DNA of 5,255 bases from Amylibacter sp. (GCA_027083485.1 JALWOO010000447.1:1-5255), one strand, 5' to 3'. Positions 1-5,255 are shown, counted from the first letter of the stretch. Made by a program: numbers and translations. Notes: generated by a model not told the origin, from the letters alone.

Positions 1-147
1 CTGGAGGCGCTGGCGGCGGCCTGTTCCGGTTTGGCCAGCCCGATTGACGATAAACGCGGCACGGTGGAATTCCGCAAAGACGTGGTGGGCGTATTGGCCA
101 AACGCGCGGCAAAAATTGCGCAGACACGCGCAGGAGGCAAATCATGA
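1..147 (+). CDS. FAD-binding (medium, CoxM-like) subunit of a molybdenum hydroxylase, C-terminal fragment
   Basis: Only the last 48 residues are present; the gene begins upstream of the window. The fragment reads through DDKRGTVEFRK and ends in a basic, Ala-rich helix (VLAKRAAKIA), which matches the C-terminal domain of FAD-binding subunits of the CO dehydrogenase/xanthine dehydrogenase family, where a D-x-RG-x-x-x-[FY]R element is usual. In such enzymes this subunit takes electrons from the iron-sulfur subunit onto FAD and passes them to the final acceptor. The FAD-binding motifs lie outside the window and cannot be checked. The TGA stop (145-147) overlaps the ATG of the next gene by 4 nt (ATGA), which implies translational coupling with the iron-sulfur subunit. 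The family call rests on the short tail plus the M-S-L gene order. Confidence 0.82.
   Translation: MEALAAACSGLASPIDDKRGTVEFRKDVVGVLAKRAAKIAQTRAGGKS
132..137 (+). promoter_or_regulatory. Shine-Dalgarno AGGAGG of the iron-sulfur subunit
   Basis: A consensus AGGAGG sits 6 nt before the ATG at 144, inside the last codons of the upstream FAD-subunit gene. It fixes the start of the small subunit at the ATGA overlap. Confidence 0.8.
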
Positions 148-620
148 GCAAGATCCATGTAACCACAAACATCAACGGCGATGCGGTGGAATATCTGTGC
201 GAGCCACAGGAAACCCTGCTGGATGTTCTGCGCAACCAGCTGAACATGACCGGTGCCAAAGAGGGCTGCGGATCCGGCGATTGCGGCGCGTGTAGTGTGA
301 CGCTGGACGGGCGGCTGGTGTGTTCCTGTCTGGTGCTGGCAGCAGAGGCCGAGGGCAAGGAGGTTTCCACGGTTGAAGGCATGGCGGATGGCGAGGAATT
401 GCATCCGTTGCAGGCGAAAATTCTGGAACATGCGGCCTTGCAATGCGGGGTTTGTATTCCGGGGATACTGGTTGCGGCCAAGGCGTTGCTGGAGAAAAAT
501 CCCGATCCGACGGAAACCGAGGTCCGGTACTGGCTGGCGGGCAATCTGTGCCGCTGTACCGGATATGACAAAATTATTGCGGCGGTGATGGATGCTGCTG
601 CCGAAATGCGGGGGGCTTGA
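144..620 (+). CDS. (2Fe-2S)-binding small subunit (CoxS/XdhA N-domain type) of a molybdenum hydroxylase
   Basis: This 158-aa protein carries the two [2Fe-2S] clusters that relay electrons from the molybdenum centre to FAD. The N-terminal plant-ferredoxin-type domain shows cysteines 42, 47, 50 and 62 (EGCGSGDCGACSV, then LVCSCL). The C-terminal four-helix domain shows the second cluster ligands Cys101, Cys104, Cys136 and Cys138 (QCGVCIPG and NLCRCTGY). Gln100 just before Cys101 is the residue that in this family contacts the pterin cofactor. Length is typical of stand-alone small subunits (about 150-170 aa). The usual CGFCTPGM element is CGVCIPGI here, a mild variation with all ligands kept. 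It lies between the FAD subunit (4-nt overlap) and the catalytic subunit (2-nt gap), so it is part of one operon. No signal peptide is visible, so a cytoplasmic location is likely. Confidence 0.95.
   Translation: MSKIHVTTNINGDAVEYLCEPQETLLDVLRNQLNMTGAKEGCGSGDCGACSVTLDGRLVCSCLVLAAEAEGKEVSTVEGMADGEELHPLQAKILEHAALQCGVCIPGILVAAKALLEKNPDPTETEVRYWLAGNLCRCTGYDKIIAAVMDAAAEMRGA
608..615 (+). promoter_or_regulatory. G-rich ribosome binding site that decides the start of the catalytic subunit
   Basis: The GCGGGGGG run ends 7 nt before the ATG at 623. A TTG in the same frame at 617 would leave only 1 nt of spacing, so ATG 623 is the better start. The site is G-rich rather than a classic AGGAGG, and coupling from the upstream stop at 618-620 probably helps initiation. 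Confidence 0.5.
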
Positions 621-622
621 TC

Positions 623-2857
623 ATGGCTTTGGACACAGACAAGCGCGAATTCAAGGTTGTTGGCACACGGCCTTTGCGGCCTGATGGAATCGACAAGGTC
701 ACGGGCCGCGCGCTCTATGGGGCCGATACCACGGCGCCGGGCATGTTGGTGGCGCGGGTGCTGCGCAGCCCCCATGCCCACGCGCGGATCAAGTCGATTG
801 ACACCAGCGCGGCGGAGGCCCTGCAAGGGGTCAAGGCGGTGGTGACGGCGGCGGATTTCGCCAAGGCAAGCAATTCGCACAGTCAGGCGGTGCTGGATAA
901 CTGCATGGCGCGGGAGCGGGCCATGTATCACGGTCACGGCGTTGCAGCGGTGGCGGCGGTGAGCGAGGCGATTGCCAAACAGGCTCTGAAGCTGATCAAA
1001 GTGGATTATGAAATCCTGCCCCATGTCACCGAAATCGAAGACGCGCTGAAACCGGATGCGCCGGTTCTTTGCCCCGGTCGCACGGCGCGCGGGGCCGATG
1101 AAAATACGCCCCATAACGTCAGCCATCTGACCAGCTTTGGCCATGGGGATCTGGAGGCCGGTTTTGCCAAGGCGGACAAGATTATCGAGCGCACATTCCG
1201 CACCGAGGCCACCCATCAGGGCTATATTGAACCCCATGCCTGTCTGGCCAGCGTGTCGCCCGATGGCAAGGGCGATCTGTGGTGCTGTACGCAGGGGCAC
1301 TACAACGTGCGCGCGCTCTGTGCGGATTTCATGGGCATGGACGCCAGCCAGCTGCGGGTGACGGCCTCTGAAATCGGCGGCGGGTTTGGCGGCAAGACCA
1401 CGGTATTTATCGAGCCGATCGCGCTGGCCCTGTCGCGCAAGGCCAACAAGCCGGTAAAGCTGGTGATGAGCCGCGAAGAGGTGTTCAAGGCTTCCGGCCC
1501 GACGCTGTCATCCGTGACCGATGTCAAAATCGGCATGACCAAAGACGGGCGCATTACCGCGGGTTATGCCAACCTGCGCTATCAATGCGGGGCGTTTCCA
1601 AGCGGTACGATCGAACTGGGGGCCATGAGCGCCTTTGCCGCCTATGATCTGGAGGCGGTGAAAACCGATGGTCTGAACGTGATGACCAACCGCCCGCGCG
1701 AGGCGGCTTACCGCGCCCCCGGTGCGCCGACCGCCGTTTATCCGGTGGAGGCCGTGGTGGATGAACTGTGTCAGGAGCTGGGGCTGGACCCGCTGGACGT
1801 GCGCCTGAAAAACGCCGCCCGCAAGGGGACCAAGGCCAGTTACGGGCCGACTTTTGACGATATCGGGCTGGTGGCCACGCTTGAGGCCGCCAAGGCGCAC
1901 CCCCATTACAGCGCCCCGCTTGGCCCCAATCAGGCGCGCGGGGTGTCTTGCGGGTTCTGGTTCAATTTCGGCGGCAATACCTCGGTTTCGCTGGCGGTGA
2001 ATGTGGATGGCACGGTGACATTGACCGAAGGCAATCCGGATATTGGCGGCTCGCGCGCCTCTATCGGCATGATGGCGGCAGAGGAATTGGGCATTCCGTT
2101 TGACAAGGTGCGCACGCTGGTTGCGGATACGGCCTCGCTTGGGTTCAACGATGTGACCGACGGCAGCCGCGTGACCTTTGCGGTCGGGCTGGCCACGATC
2201 AAGGCGGCGCGGGATGCCATTCAGAAGATGTGTGTGCGGGTGGCGAAAATCTGGGACATTGATCCGGAGGCGGTGGTCTGGGAAGACGGCTGTGTGAAAC
2301 CGGCGGGGGACAATGCGGGTAAATATGAACCGATGTCGCTGGCGGAAATTGCCGCGATCAGCTTCAAAACCGGCGGGCCGATTGCCGGCCACCACGAGGT
2401 CAACGCCGACGGGGCGGGCGTCAGTTTCGGCGTGCATCTGGCGGATGTGGAGGTGGACCCGGAAACCGGCCACACCAGCGTTGTGCGTTATACGGTGTTT
2501 CAGGATGCGGGCAAGGCGGTGCATCCGGCCTATGTGGAAGGCCAGATGCAGGGCGGTGCGGTGCAGGGCATCGGCTGGGCGCTGAACGAGGAATATATTT
2601 ACGGCGCGGACGGGCGTTTGCAGAACGCGGGATTCCTTGATTACCGGATTCCGGTGGCGTCCGATTTGCCGCCCATTGATACGGTGATACTGGAGATCCC
2701 CAATCCGGGCCACCCTTACGGGGTGCGCGGGGTTGGTGAAACGCCGATCGTGCCGCCGCTGGCGGCGCTGAGCAACGCGGTGTCGCGGGCGATCGGGGTG
2801 CGCATGAGCGCGCTGCCCATGTCGCCGCCCAGAATTTTGAAGGCCATCAAGGGCTGA
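623..2857 (+). CDS. Molybdopterin-binding catalytic (large) subunit of a xanthine dehydrogenase/CO dehydrogenase-family hydroxylase, substrate unknown
   Basis: This 744-aa protein is the catalytic subunit of an M-S-L molybdenum hydroxylase. The N-terminal region (RPDGIDKVTGRALYGAD, then residues to about 130) is the aldehyde oxidase/xanthine dehydrogenase a/b hammerhead domain, and the rest is the molybdopterin-binding domain. GGGFGGK at residues 252-258 is the conserved cofactor-binding loop. The active-site loop AYRAPGAP is at 362-369. A GGSRAS element stands where many relatives have a GQG-type loop. Glu706 in GVGETP fits the universal catalytic glutamate. The loop lacks the AYRCSFR of form I CO dehydrogenase, the AYRGAGR of form II and the FRGFGGP of xanthine dehydrogenase, so the enzyme should not be called a CO or xanthine dehydrogenase. 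Length is slightly short for the family but both domains look complete. I chose ATG 623 over TTG 617 because of spacing from the G-rich site. No Tat signal is seen, so the trimer is probably cytoplasmic. Confidence 0.94.
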   Translation: MALDTDKREFKVVGTRPLRPDGIDKVTGRALYGADTTAPGMLVARVLRSPHAHARIKSIDTSAAEALQGVKAVVTAADFAKASNSHSQAVLDNCMARERAMYHGHGVAAVAAVSEAIAKQALKLIKVDYEILPHVTEIEDALKPDAPVLCPGRTARGADENTPHNVSHLTSFGHGDLEAGFAKADKIIERTFRTEATHQGYIEPHACLASVSPDGKGDLWCCTQGHYNVRALCADFMGMDASQLRVTASEIGGGFGGKTTVFIEPIALALSRKANKPVKLVMSREEVFKASGPTLSSVTDVKIGMTKDGRITAGYANLRYQCGAFPSGTIELGAMSAFAAYDLEAVKTDGLNVMTNRPREAAYRAPGAPTAVYPVEAVVDELCQELGLDPLDVRLKNAARKGTKASYGPTFDDIGLVATLEAAKAHPHYSAPLGPNQARGVSCGFWFNFGGNTSVSLAVNVDGTVTLTEGNPDIGGSRASIGMMAAEELGIPFDKVRTLVADTASLGFNDVTDGSRVTFAVGLATIKAARDAIQKMCVRVAKIWDIDPEAVVWEDGCVKPAGDNAGKYEPMSLAEIAAISFKTGGPIAGHHEVNADGAGVSFGVHLADVEVDPETGHTSVVRYTVFQDAGKAVHPAYVEGQMQGGAVQGIGWALNEEYIYGADGRLQNAGFLDYRIPVASDLPPIDTVILEIPNPGHPYGVRGVGETPIVPPLAALSNAVSRAIGVRMSALPMSPPRILKAIKG

Positions 2858-2865
2858 GAATTCGG

Positions 2866-2898
2866 GATGCCTCCGGCGGGGATATTTTGATGAAAATG
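2866..2898 (+). repeat. Candidate dispersed intergenic motif of Rhodobacterales type
   Basis: The core GCCTCCGGCGGGGATATTTT (2869-2888) follows the stop of the catalytic subunit by 11 nt. It consists of a near-palindromic CCTCCGGCGG, then an AT-rich stretch with a short inverted repeat (ATTTT at 2884-2888, AAAAT at 2893-2897, 4-nt loop). I recall very similar CCTCCGGCGGG-ATATTTT strings in many intergenic regions of Rhodobacteraceae genomes; that is memory, not a search result. Only one copy lies in this window, so repetition cannot be shown here. It could be a 3' end or RNA-processing signal, a dispersed repeat, or part of the leader of the next gene. Confidence 0.45.
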
Positions 2899-2925
2899 GA
2901 AAGCAGGGGCTGGGTCTCTGCTTTC
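2899..2925 (+). promoter_or_regulatory. Strong hairpin immediately upstream of the Shine-Dalgarno of the MoaD-like gene
   Basis: GAAAGCAG (2899-2906) and CTGCTTTC (2918-2925) are perfect reverse complements of 8 bp. In RNA the stem can extend by G-U, G-C and G-U pairs (2907-2909 with 2917-2915), giving 11 bp and a 5-nt loop CTGGG (2910-2914). The stem ends at the base just before GAGGAGG. No U-run follows it, so it does not look like an intrinsic terminator. It may stabilise the 5' end of a processed transcript or influence access to the ribosome binding site; either role is inference. Confidence 0.6.
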
Positions 2926-2932
2926 GAGGAGG
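2926..2932 (+). promoter_or_regulatory. Shine-Dalgarno GAGGAGG of the MoaD-like gene
   Basis: GAGGAGG lies 4 nt before a GTG at 2937. The spacing is short but the match to the anti-Shine-Dalgarno is excellent, and the reading frame from this GTG gives the full beta-grasp N-terminal strand. Later in-frame GTG codons at 2946 and 2949 would cut off that strand. Confidence 0.65.
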
Positions 2933-2936
2933 CGTT

Positions 2937-3182
2937 GTGGTTCAGGTGGTGATCTGGGGGTCTTTGCGCAGTGCGGTTGACGGGGCGGCGCAGGTAGAGG
3001 TCGAGGCGCACGATTTTCGCGGGGTGCTGGCGGCTTTGGCGCGGGATTATCCGGGATTGCGGGCGCAGATCGAGGCGGGGGTGTCTCTGTCGATTGACGG
3101 CAAGGTTTACCGCGAGGCGTGGTTTACGCCGGTGCGCGCGGAGAGCGAAGTGGTGTTGATGCCGTTTATGGTTGGCGGATAA
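2937..3182 (+). CDS. MoaD/ThiS-like sulfur-carrier protein (beta-grasp, C-terminal Gly-Gly)
   Basis: This 81-aa protein starts at GTG after a strong GAGGAGG. It has the features of a MoaD/ThiS sulfur carrier: an N-terminal strand VQVVIWGSLR, a central helix (FRGVLAALARDYPGLRAQIEAG), then SLSIDGKVYRE, and a C-terminal ESEVVLMPFMVGG. In this family the terminal glycine is adenylated by a MoeB/ThiF-type enzyme and converted to a thiocarboxylate that donates sulfur, for example to the molybdopterin dithiolene (MoaD) or to thiamine thiazole (ThiS). The tail is MPFMVGG rather than the common LPPVAGG. It follows the hydroxylase catalytic subunit by 79 bp on the same strand, so a role in maturing that molybdenum enzyme or its cofactor is a reasonable inference. 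No MoaE, MoeB or XdhC partner is visible. Its 3' end overlaps the convergent hydrolase gene by 17 bp. Confidence 0.82.
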   Translation: MVQVVIWGSLRSAVDGAAQVEVEAHDFRGVLAALARDYPGLRAQIEAGVSLSIDGKVYREAWFTPVRAESEVVLMPFMVGG

Positions 3183-3945
3183 AGCCGGTTATTGCGGCAA
3201 GCGTGGCCTCTGGCTGTTCCAGATGCGGTGCGTGTTTGCAGTTTTTCAGGATATGCACGCGCGGCGGAATTGGCAGGTGTTTTTGCAGGCTGTCGATTTG
3301 TGCAAGGGTGCCGTATTGGTCGTCTTCGCCCTGAATGGCGAGGATCGGTGTCTGGATGCGGGGTAGCAGATGTTCGATGTTCCAGCTGGCAAAAGCGGGG
3401 TCCAGCCAGATGTCGTTCCAGCCTTTGAACATGGACTCCACGTCGCGGTGGTGGCGTTTCAGGCGCTCGTGCAGGGGGCCATCGGCATAGGCCTGTCGGG
3501 CGGCGGCAATGGCGCGCAGGCCTACGGGTTCGGTGAAGAAATGCGGCGCGATCAGGCAGGCCCCTGTGATGCGCGGGTCGGTGTGGGTGCCAAGGTAGGC
3601 CGCAACGATGCTGGCCCCGTCGCTGTGGCCCAGCAGAAAGCCGGTTTTCAGGTGCAACCTGTCAAGCAGTGCGGGCAGGGTGTCGCGGGCGTGGCGTTCG
3701 AGAAAATCGGGCGGGAAGGGCAGGCTGGCTGGATCGGATGCGCCATAACCGGCGCGGGAATAGGCAAAGACTCCATATCCGGTTGCTTTGGTCAATCTGG
3801 CGGGCAGGTCGCGCCAGATGTGACAGGAGCCGAGGCCTTCGTGCAGCAGGATGAGGGTCGGGGCCTGATCCGGAGAGGGACCAAAGCCGGTGCATTCCAG
3901 CGCGGTGCCGTTGACGGTAACAAAGCCTGTGTCGCCCCAGCGCAT
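3166..3945 (-). CDS. Alpha/beta-fold hydrolase, probable esterase/C-C hydrolase-like enzyme
   Basis: This 259-aa protein has the full alpha/beta-hydrolase layout. LLHEGLGS (residues 33-40) is the oxyanion-hole strand-loop, with HEG in place of the usual HGG. YSRAGYGASDP (62-72) is the typical following strand. GHSDG (106-110) is the nucleophile elbow with Ser108. GEDDQYG (206-212) carries the acid, Asp208 or Asp209. KHAPHLEQP (237-245) carries His238. Residues 135-195 or so form the cap region. The substrate cannot be told; family members cleave esters, lactones, thioesters or C-C bonds. The ATG (3945-3943) overlaps the stop of the upstream FAH gene by 1 nt (TGATG). There is no clear Shine-Dalgarno, so translation is probably coupled. 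The same frame is open for another 103 codons upstream to 4254, but that stretch lies within the FAH gene and has no domain character. Confidence 0.9.
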   Translation of the reverse strand: MRWGDTGFVTVNGTALECTGFGPSPDQAPTLILLHEGLGSCHIWRDLPARLTKATGYGVFAYSRAGYGASDPASLPFPPDFLERHARDTLPALLDRLHLKTGFLLGHSDGASIVAAYLGTHTDPRITGACLIAPHFFTEPVGLRAIAAARQAYADGPLHERLKRHHRDVESMFKGWNDIWLDPAFASWNIEHLLPRIQTPILAIQGEDDQYGTLAQIDSLQKHLPIPPRVHILKNCKHAPHLEQPEATLAAITGFIRQP

Positions 3946-4634
3946 CAGGTGATGGTCAGGCGGATCGGGTCCAGCCCGTCGATGCTGCCGGTAAGGGTAT
4001 CGCCTGCCACCACGGGGCCGACCCCTGCCGGTGTGCCGGTCAGGATCAGATCGCCCGGCCGCAGGTGGTAAAAGCCGGACAGGTGGCGGATCAGTTCGGG
4101 CACGGACCAGACCATATCGGCCAAGGTGGCGTTCTGGCGTTGTTTGCCGTTCACCGACAGGCGGATTTTTTGCGGGCCGATGTGGCCCATGGTGGCGGCT
4201 TTGCTTAAGGGGGCGAAAACGGCGCAGCCTTCGACATCCTTGCCCAGATCCCACGGGCGCTGTTTGGCGCGCAGGGCCTGTTGCAGATCGCGCCGCGTCA
4301 TGTCGAGGGCGCAGCCATAGGCATAGATGGCGGCGGTTGCTTGGGTCAGGTCGGCCTGAAACACCGGTTTGCCGATGGCGACGGCCAGTTCCATTTCATA
4401 GTGGAAATTTTCCGTGCCCGGTGGATAGGGCAGGGCGGTATCGCTTGCCTGTGCGTGGCTGGCGGCTTTGGTGAAATAAAACGGCGCTTCGCGGTCGACC
4501 TCTACGCCCATTTCGGCGGCATGGGCGGCGTAGTTGCGGCCTACGCAGAAAATCCGGCCCACGGGATAGGTGGCGGTTTCGCCGTTGACCGGAACGGTTT
4601 TCGGGTCCGGCAAGGTAAAGAGTGTGTCGGGCAT
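3945..4634 (-). CDS. Fumarylacetoacetate hydrolase (FAH) family protein, fumarylpyruvate hydrolase/acylpyruvase-like
   Basis: This 229-aa protein matches the small, single-domain FAH family. RIFCVGRNYAAHAAEMG (residues 27-43) is the classic opening of fumarylpyruvate hydrolases and acylpyruvases. FYFTKAA follows at 52-58. The metal ligands are Glu80 and Glu82 (HYEMEL) and Asp111 (ALDMTRRDLQ). Lys132 in the LGKD element and the C-terminal LRPGDLILTGTPAGVG (191-206) complete the active site. Relatives hydrolyse a C-C bond in beta-diketo acids such as fumarylpyruvate (gentisate pathway) or other acylpyruvates, or decarboxylate oxaloacetate, using Mg2+ or Mn2+. No gentisate dioxygenase or maleylpyruvate isomerase is visible, so I do not assign nagK. 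It lies 9 nt after the FAD oxidoreductase gene and overlaps the alpha/beta hydrolase start by 1 nt, which marks it as the middle gene of the minus-strand operon. Confidence 0.93.
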   Translation of the reverse strand: MPDTLFTLPDPKTVPVNGETATYPVGRIFCVGRNYAAHAAEMGVEVDREAPFYFTKAASHAQASDTALPYPPGTENFHYEMELAVAIGKPVFQADLTQATAAIYAYGCALDMTRRDLQQALRAKQRPWDLGKDVEGCAVFAPLSKAATMGHIGPQKIRLSVNGKQRQNATLADMVWSVPELIRHLSGFYHLRPGDLILTGTPAGVGPVVAGDTLTGSIDGLDPIRLTIT

Positions 4635-4640
4635 GGTGTT

Positions 4641-4645
4641 TCCCT
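4641..4645 (-). promoter_or_regulatory. Shine-Dalgarno AGGGA of the FAH-family gene
   Basis: On the minus strand AGGGA sits 6 nt before the ATG at 4634 and overlaps the TAG stop (4646-4644) of the upstream oxidoreductase. This supports ATG 4634 as the start and coupling between the two genes. Confidence 0.55.
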
Positions 4646-5255
4646 ACAGGAGTTTCATATCGACGGTAGCGGAGTTTGTGGCATTGGCCAAGGGGGAGAG
4701 CGGCACGAAAATGCGGCGCTCTGGACGGGAGCCGAGGTAATCGCTCCACAGGGTTTTGCCGCTTTGGGTCAGGGATAAATAGCCGCTGGCGGGTTTGGTC
4801 AGGCGGATCTGGGCCTGTTCCATGCCGCCGCTGCGGTCGGTCAGGGTAAAGCGTTGCGGCATCACGAACCGGATGGCCGGGTCTGCCGGTTGCAAGGTGA
4901 TTTGCGGCGCGGTGCCGATCGGGTTGGCCAGATCATCGGCCAGACGGGCGGCTGTTTCGGCGGCCTCGTGCCAGCACCAGGAGGAGGTTTCGACCGGACG
5001 CAGCAGGTTGCCGGTGCAGAAATACGCAGGATCGGAGGCGCGGCCGAACTGGTCCACCACCGGCCCGCCGGTGTGCGTATCCACCTGTAGGTGGCTGGCG
5101 TTGAGCAGGGCGGATTCGGGGCGGAAGTGGCCGGAAACAATCACGCCATCGGTTTCGATCTGGCGGGTTTGGCCGTCGGGATCGGTAAACGTCACGGCTT
5201 CGACGGTTTTGCCGCCAAAGATGCGTAAATCACGCACGCCGGTGTGCAGGGGGAC
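4644..5255 (-). CDS. FAD-dependent (pyridine nucleotide-disulfide-type) oxidoreductase, C-terminal fragment
   Basis: The frame is open to the window edge, so only the C-terminal 203 residues are visible; a GTG at 5237 is internal and should not be taken as the start. Fragment residues 12-40 (IFGGKTVEAVTFTDPDG, then TDGVIVS) are the end of the NAD(P)-binding domain, where an enzyme of this fold would describe the substituted group. The stretch HFRPESALL and then GGPVVDQFGRASDPAYFCTGN (63-83) is the FAD-domain return, with the aspartate position of the usual GD replaced by Asn83. LLRPVET and WHEA follow. After about residue 110 comes a C-terminal extension (VMPQRFTL through RPERRIFVPLS). It resembles HcnB/octopine-oxidase-like FAD proteins, but no BFD-type cysteine cluster is visible in the tail. 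The N-terminal GxGxxG and any redox cysteines are outside the window. It is the first visible gene of the minus-strand operon and probably supplies an oxidation step before the two hydrolases. Confidence 0.8.
   Translation of the reverse strand, partial: VPLHTGVRDLRIFGGKTVEAVTFTDPDGQTRQIETDGVIVSGHFRPESALLNASHLQVDTHTGGPVVDQFGRASDPAYFCTGNLLRPVETSSWCWHEAAETAARLADDLANPIGTAPQITLQPADPAIRFVMPQRFTLTDRSGGMEQAQIRLTKPASGYLSLTQSGKTLWSDYLGSRPERRIFVPLSPLANATNSATVDMKLL

Noticed and set aside
1508..2713. A 401-codon open frame antisense to the hydroxylase large subunit
   Set aside because: It lies fully opposite a gene with clear conserved motifs, is rich in His and Arg as expected from the complement of GC-biased codons, and shows no domain pattern.
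623..2857. Calling the operon aerobic CO dehydrogenase (coxMSL)
   Set aside because: Gene order fits, but the active-site loop lacks the AYRCSFR of form I and the AYRGAGR of form II, so the substrate assignment is not supported.
2899..2925. Rho-independent terminator after the hydroxylase operon
   Set aside because: The stem is strong, but it is followed by GAGGAGG and a start codon rather than a U-run.
3370..4071. A 233-codon plus-strand open frame opposite the alpha/beta hydrolase
   Set aside because: The minus-strand protein has a complete catalytic triad; the plus-strand translation is Gly/Ala/Gln-rich mirror coding with no family character.
3946..4254. N-terminal extension of the alpha/beta hydrolase by 103 codons
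   Set aside because: The extension is Arg/Pro-rich, lies entirely within the FAH gene in another frame, and the ATG at 3945 gives a normal-length hydrolase with the typical 1-nt operon overlap.
3945..4634. Naming the FAH gene nagK (gentisate pathway)
   Set aside because: The sequence resembles fumarylpyruvate hydrolases, but no gentisate dioxygenase or maleylpyruvate isomerase is visible and the family has several activities.
4281..4778. A 165-codon plus-strand open frame opposite the FAH gene and the oxidoreductase end
   Set aside because: It spans the junction of two well-supported minus-strand genes and looks like a shadow of GC-rich coding.
1..5255. tRNA, rRNA, CRISPR, insertion sequence or prophage genes
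   Set aside because: I saw no cloverleaf, direct-repeat array, transposase or terminal inverted repeats; the window is almost entirely filled by seven conserved coding regions.

Overview
This window is gene-dense, GC-rich bacterial DNA. The codon bias toward G/C at third positions, the protein families and the style of the one intergenic gap suggest an alphaproteobacterium, most likely Rhodobacterales/Rhodobacteraceae. That placement is an inference from protein resemblance and an intergenic motif I recall from this group; no rRNA or other phylogenetic marker is present.

Left half, plus strand (1-3182): the end of a molybdenum hydroxylase operon in the order M-S-L. It holds the last 48 residues of the FAD-binding subunit, a complete 158-aa two-[2Fe-2S] subunit and a complete 744-aa molybdopterin-binding catalytic subunit. 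Together these would form a xanthine dehydrogenase/CO dehydrogenase-family hydroxylase that moves electrons Mo -> 2Fe-2S -> 2Fe-2S -> FAD. The active-site loop reads AYRAPGAP, which differs from the form I and form II CO dehydrogenase loops and from the xanthine dehydrogenase loop, so the substrate cannot be named. A 79-bp gap follows (2858-2936), holding a candidate Rhodobacterales-type intergenic repeat and a strong hairpin immediately before a Shine-Dalgarno. After it comes a small MoaD/ThiS-like gene (81 aa, ending in Gly-Gly), a probable sulfur-carrier protein that may serve the hydroxylase or its cofactor.

Right half, minus strand (5255-3166): a tightly packed operon read right to left. 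It consists of the C-terminal 203 residues of an FAD-dependent (pyridine nucleotide-disulfide-type) oxidoreductase, a 229-aa fumarylacetoacetate hydrolase-family enzyme resembling fumarylpyruvate hydrolase/acylpyruvase, and a 259-aa alpha/beta hydrolase with a Ser-Asp-His triad. Gaps are 9 nt and -1 nt, so co-transcription and translational coupling are likely. The set looks like a small catabolic module (oxidation, then C-C or ester hydrolysis), but its substrate is not evident.

The two operons converge and their last genes overlap tail to tail by 17 bp, leaving no space for a conventional intergenic terminator. I see no tRNA, rRNA, CRISPR, insertion sequence or phage gene. The only non-coding stretch of note is the 79-bp leader region.
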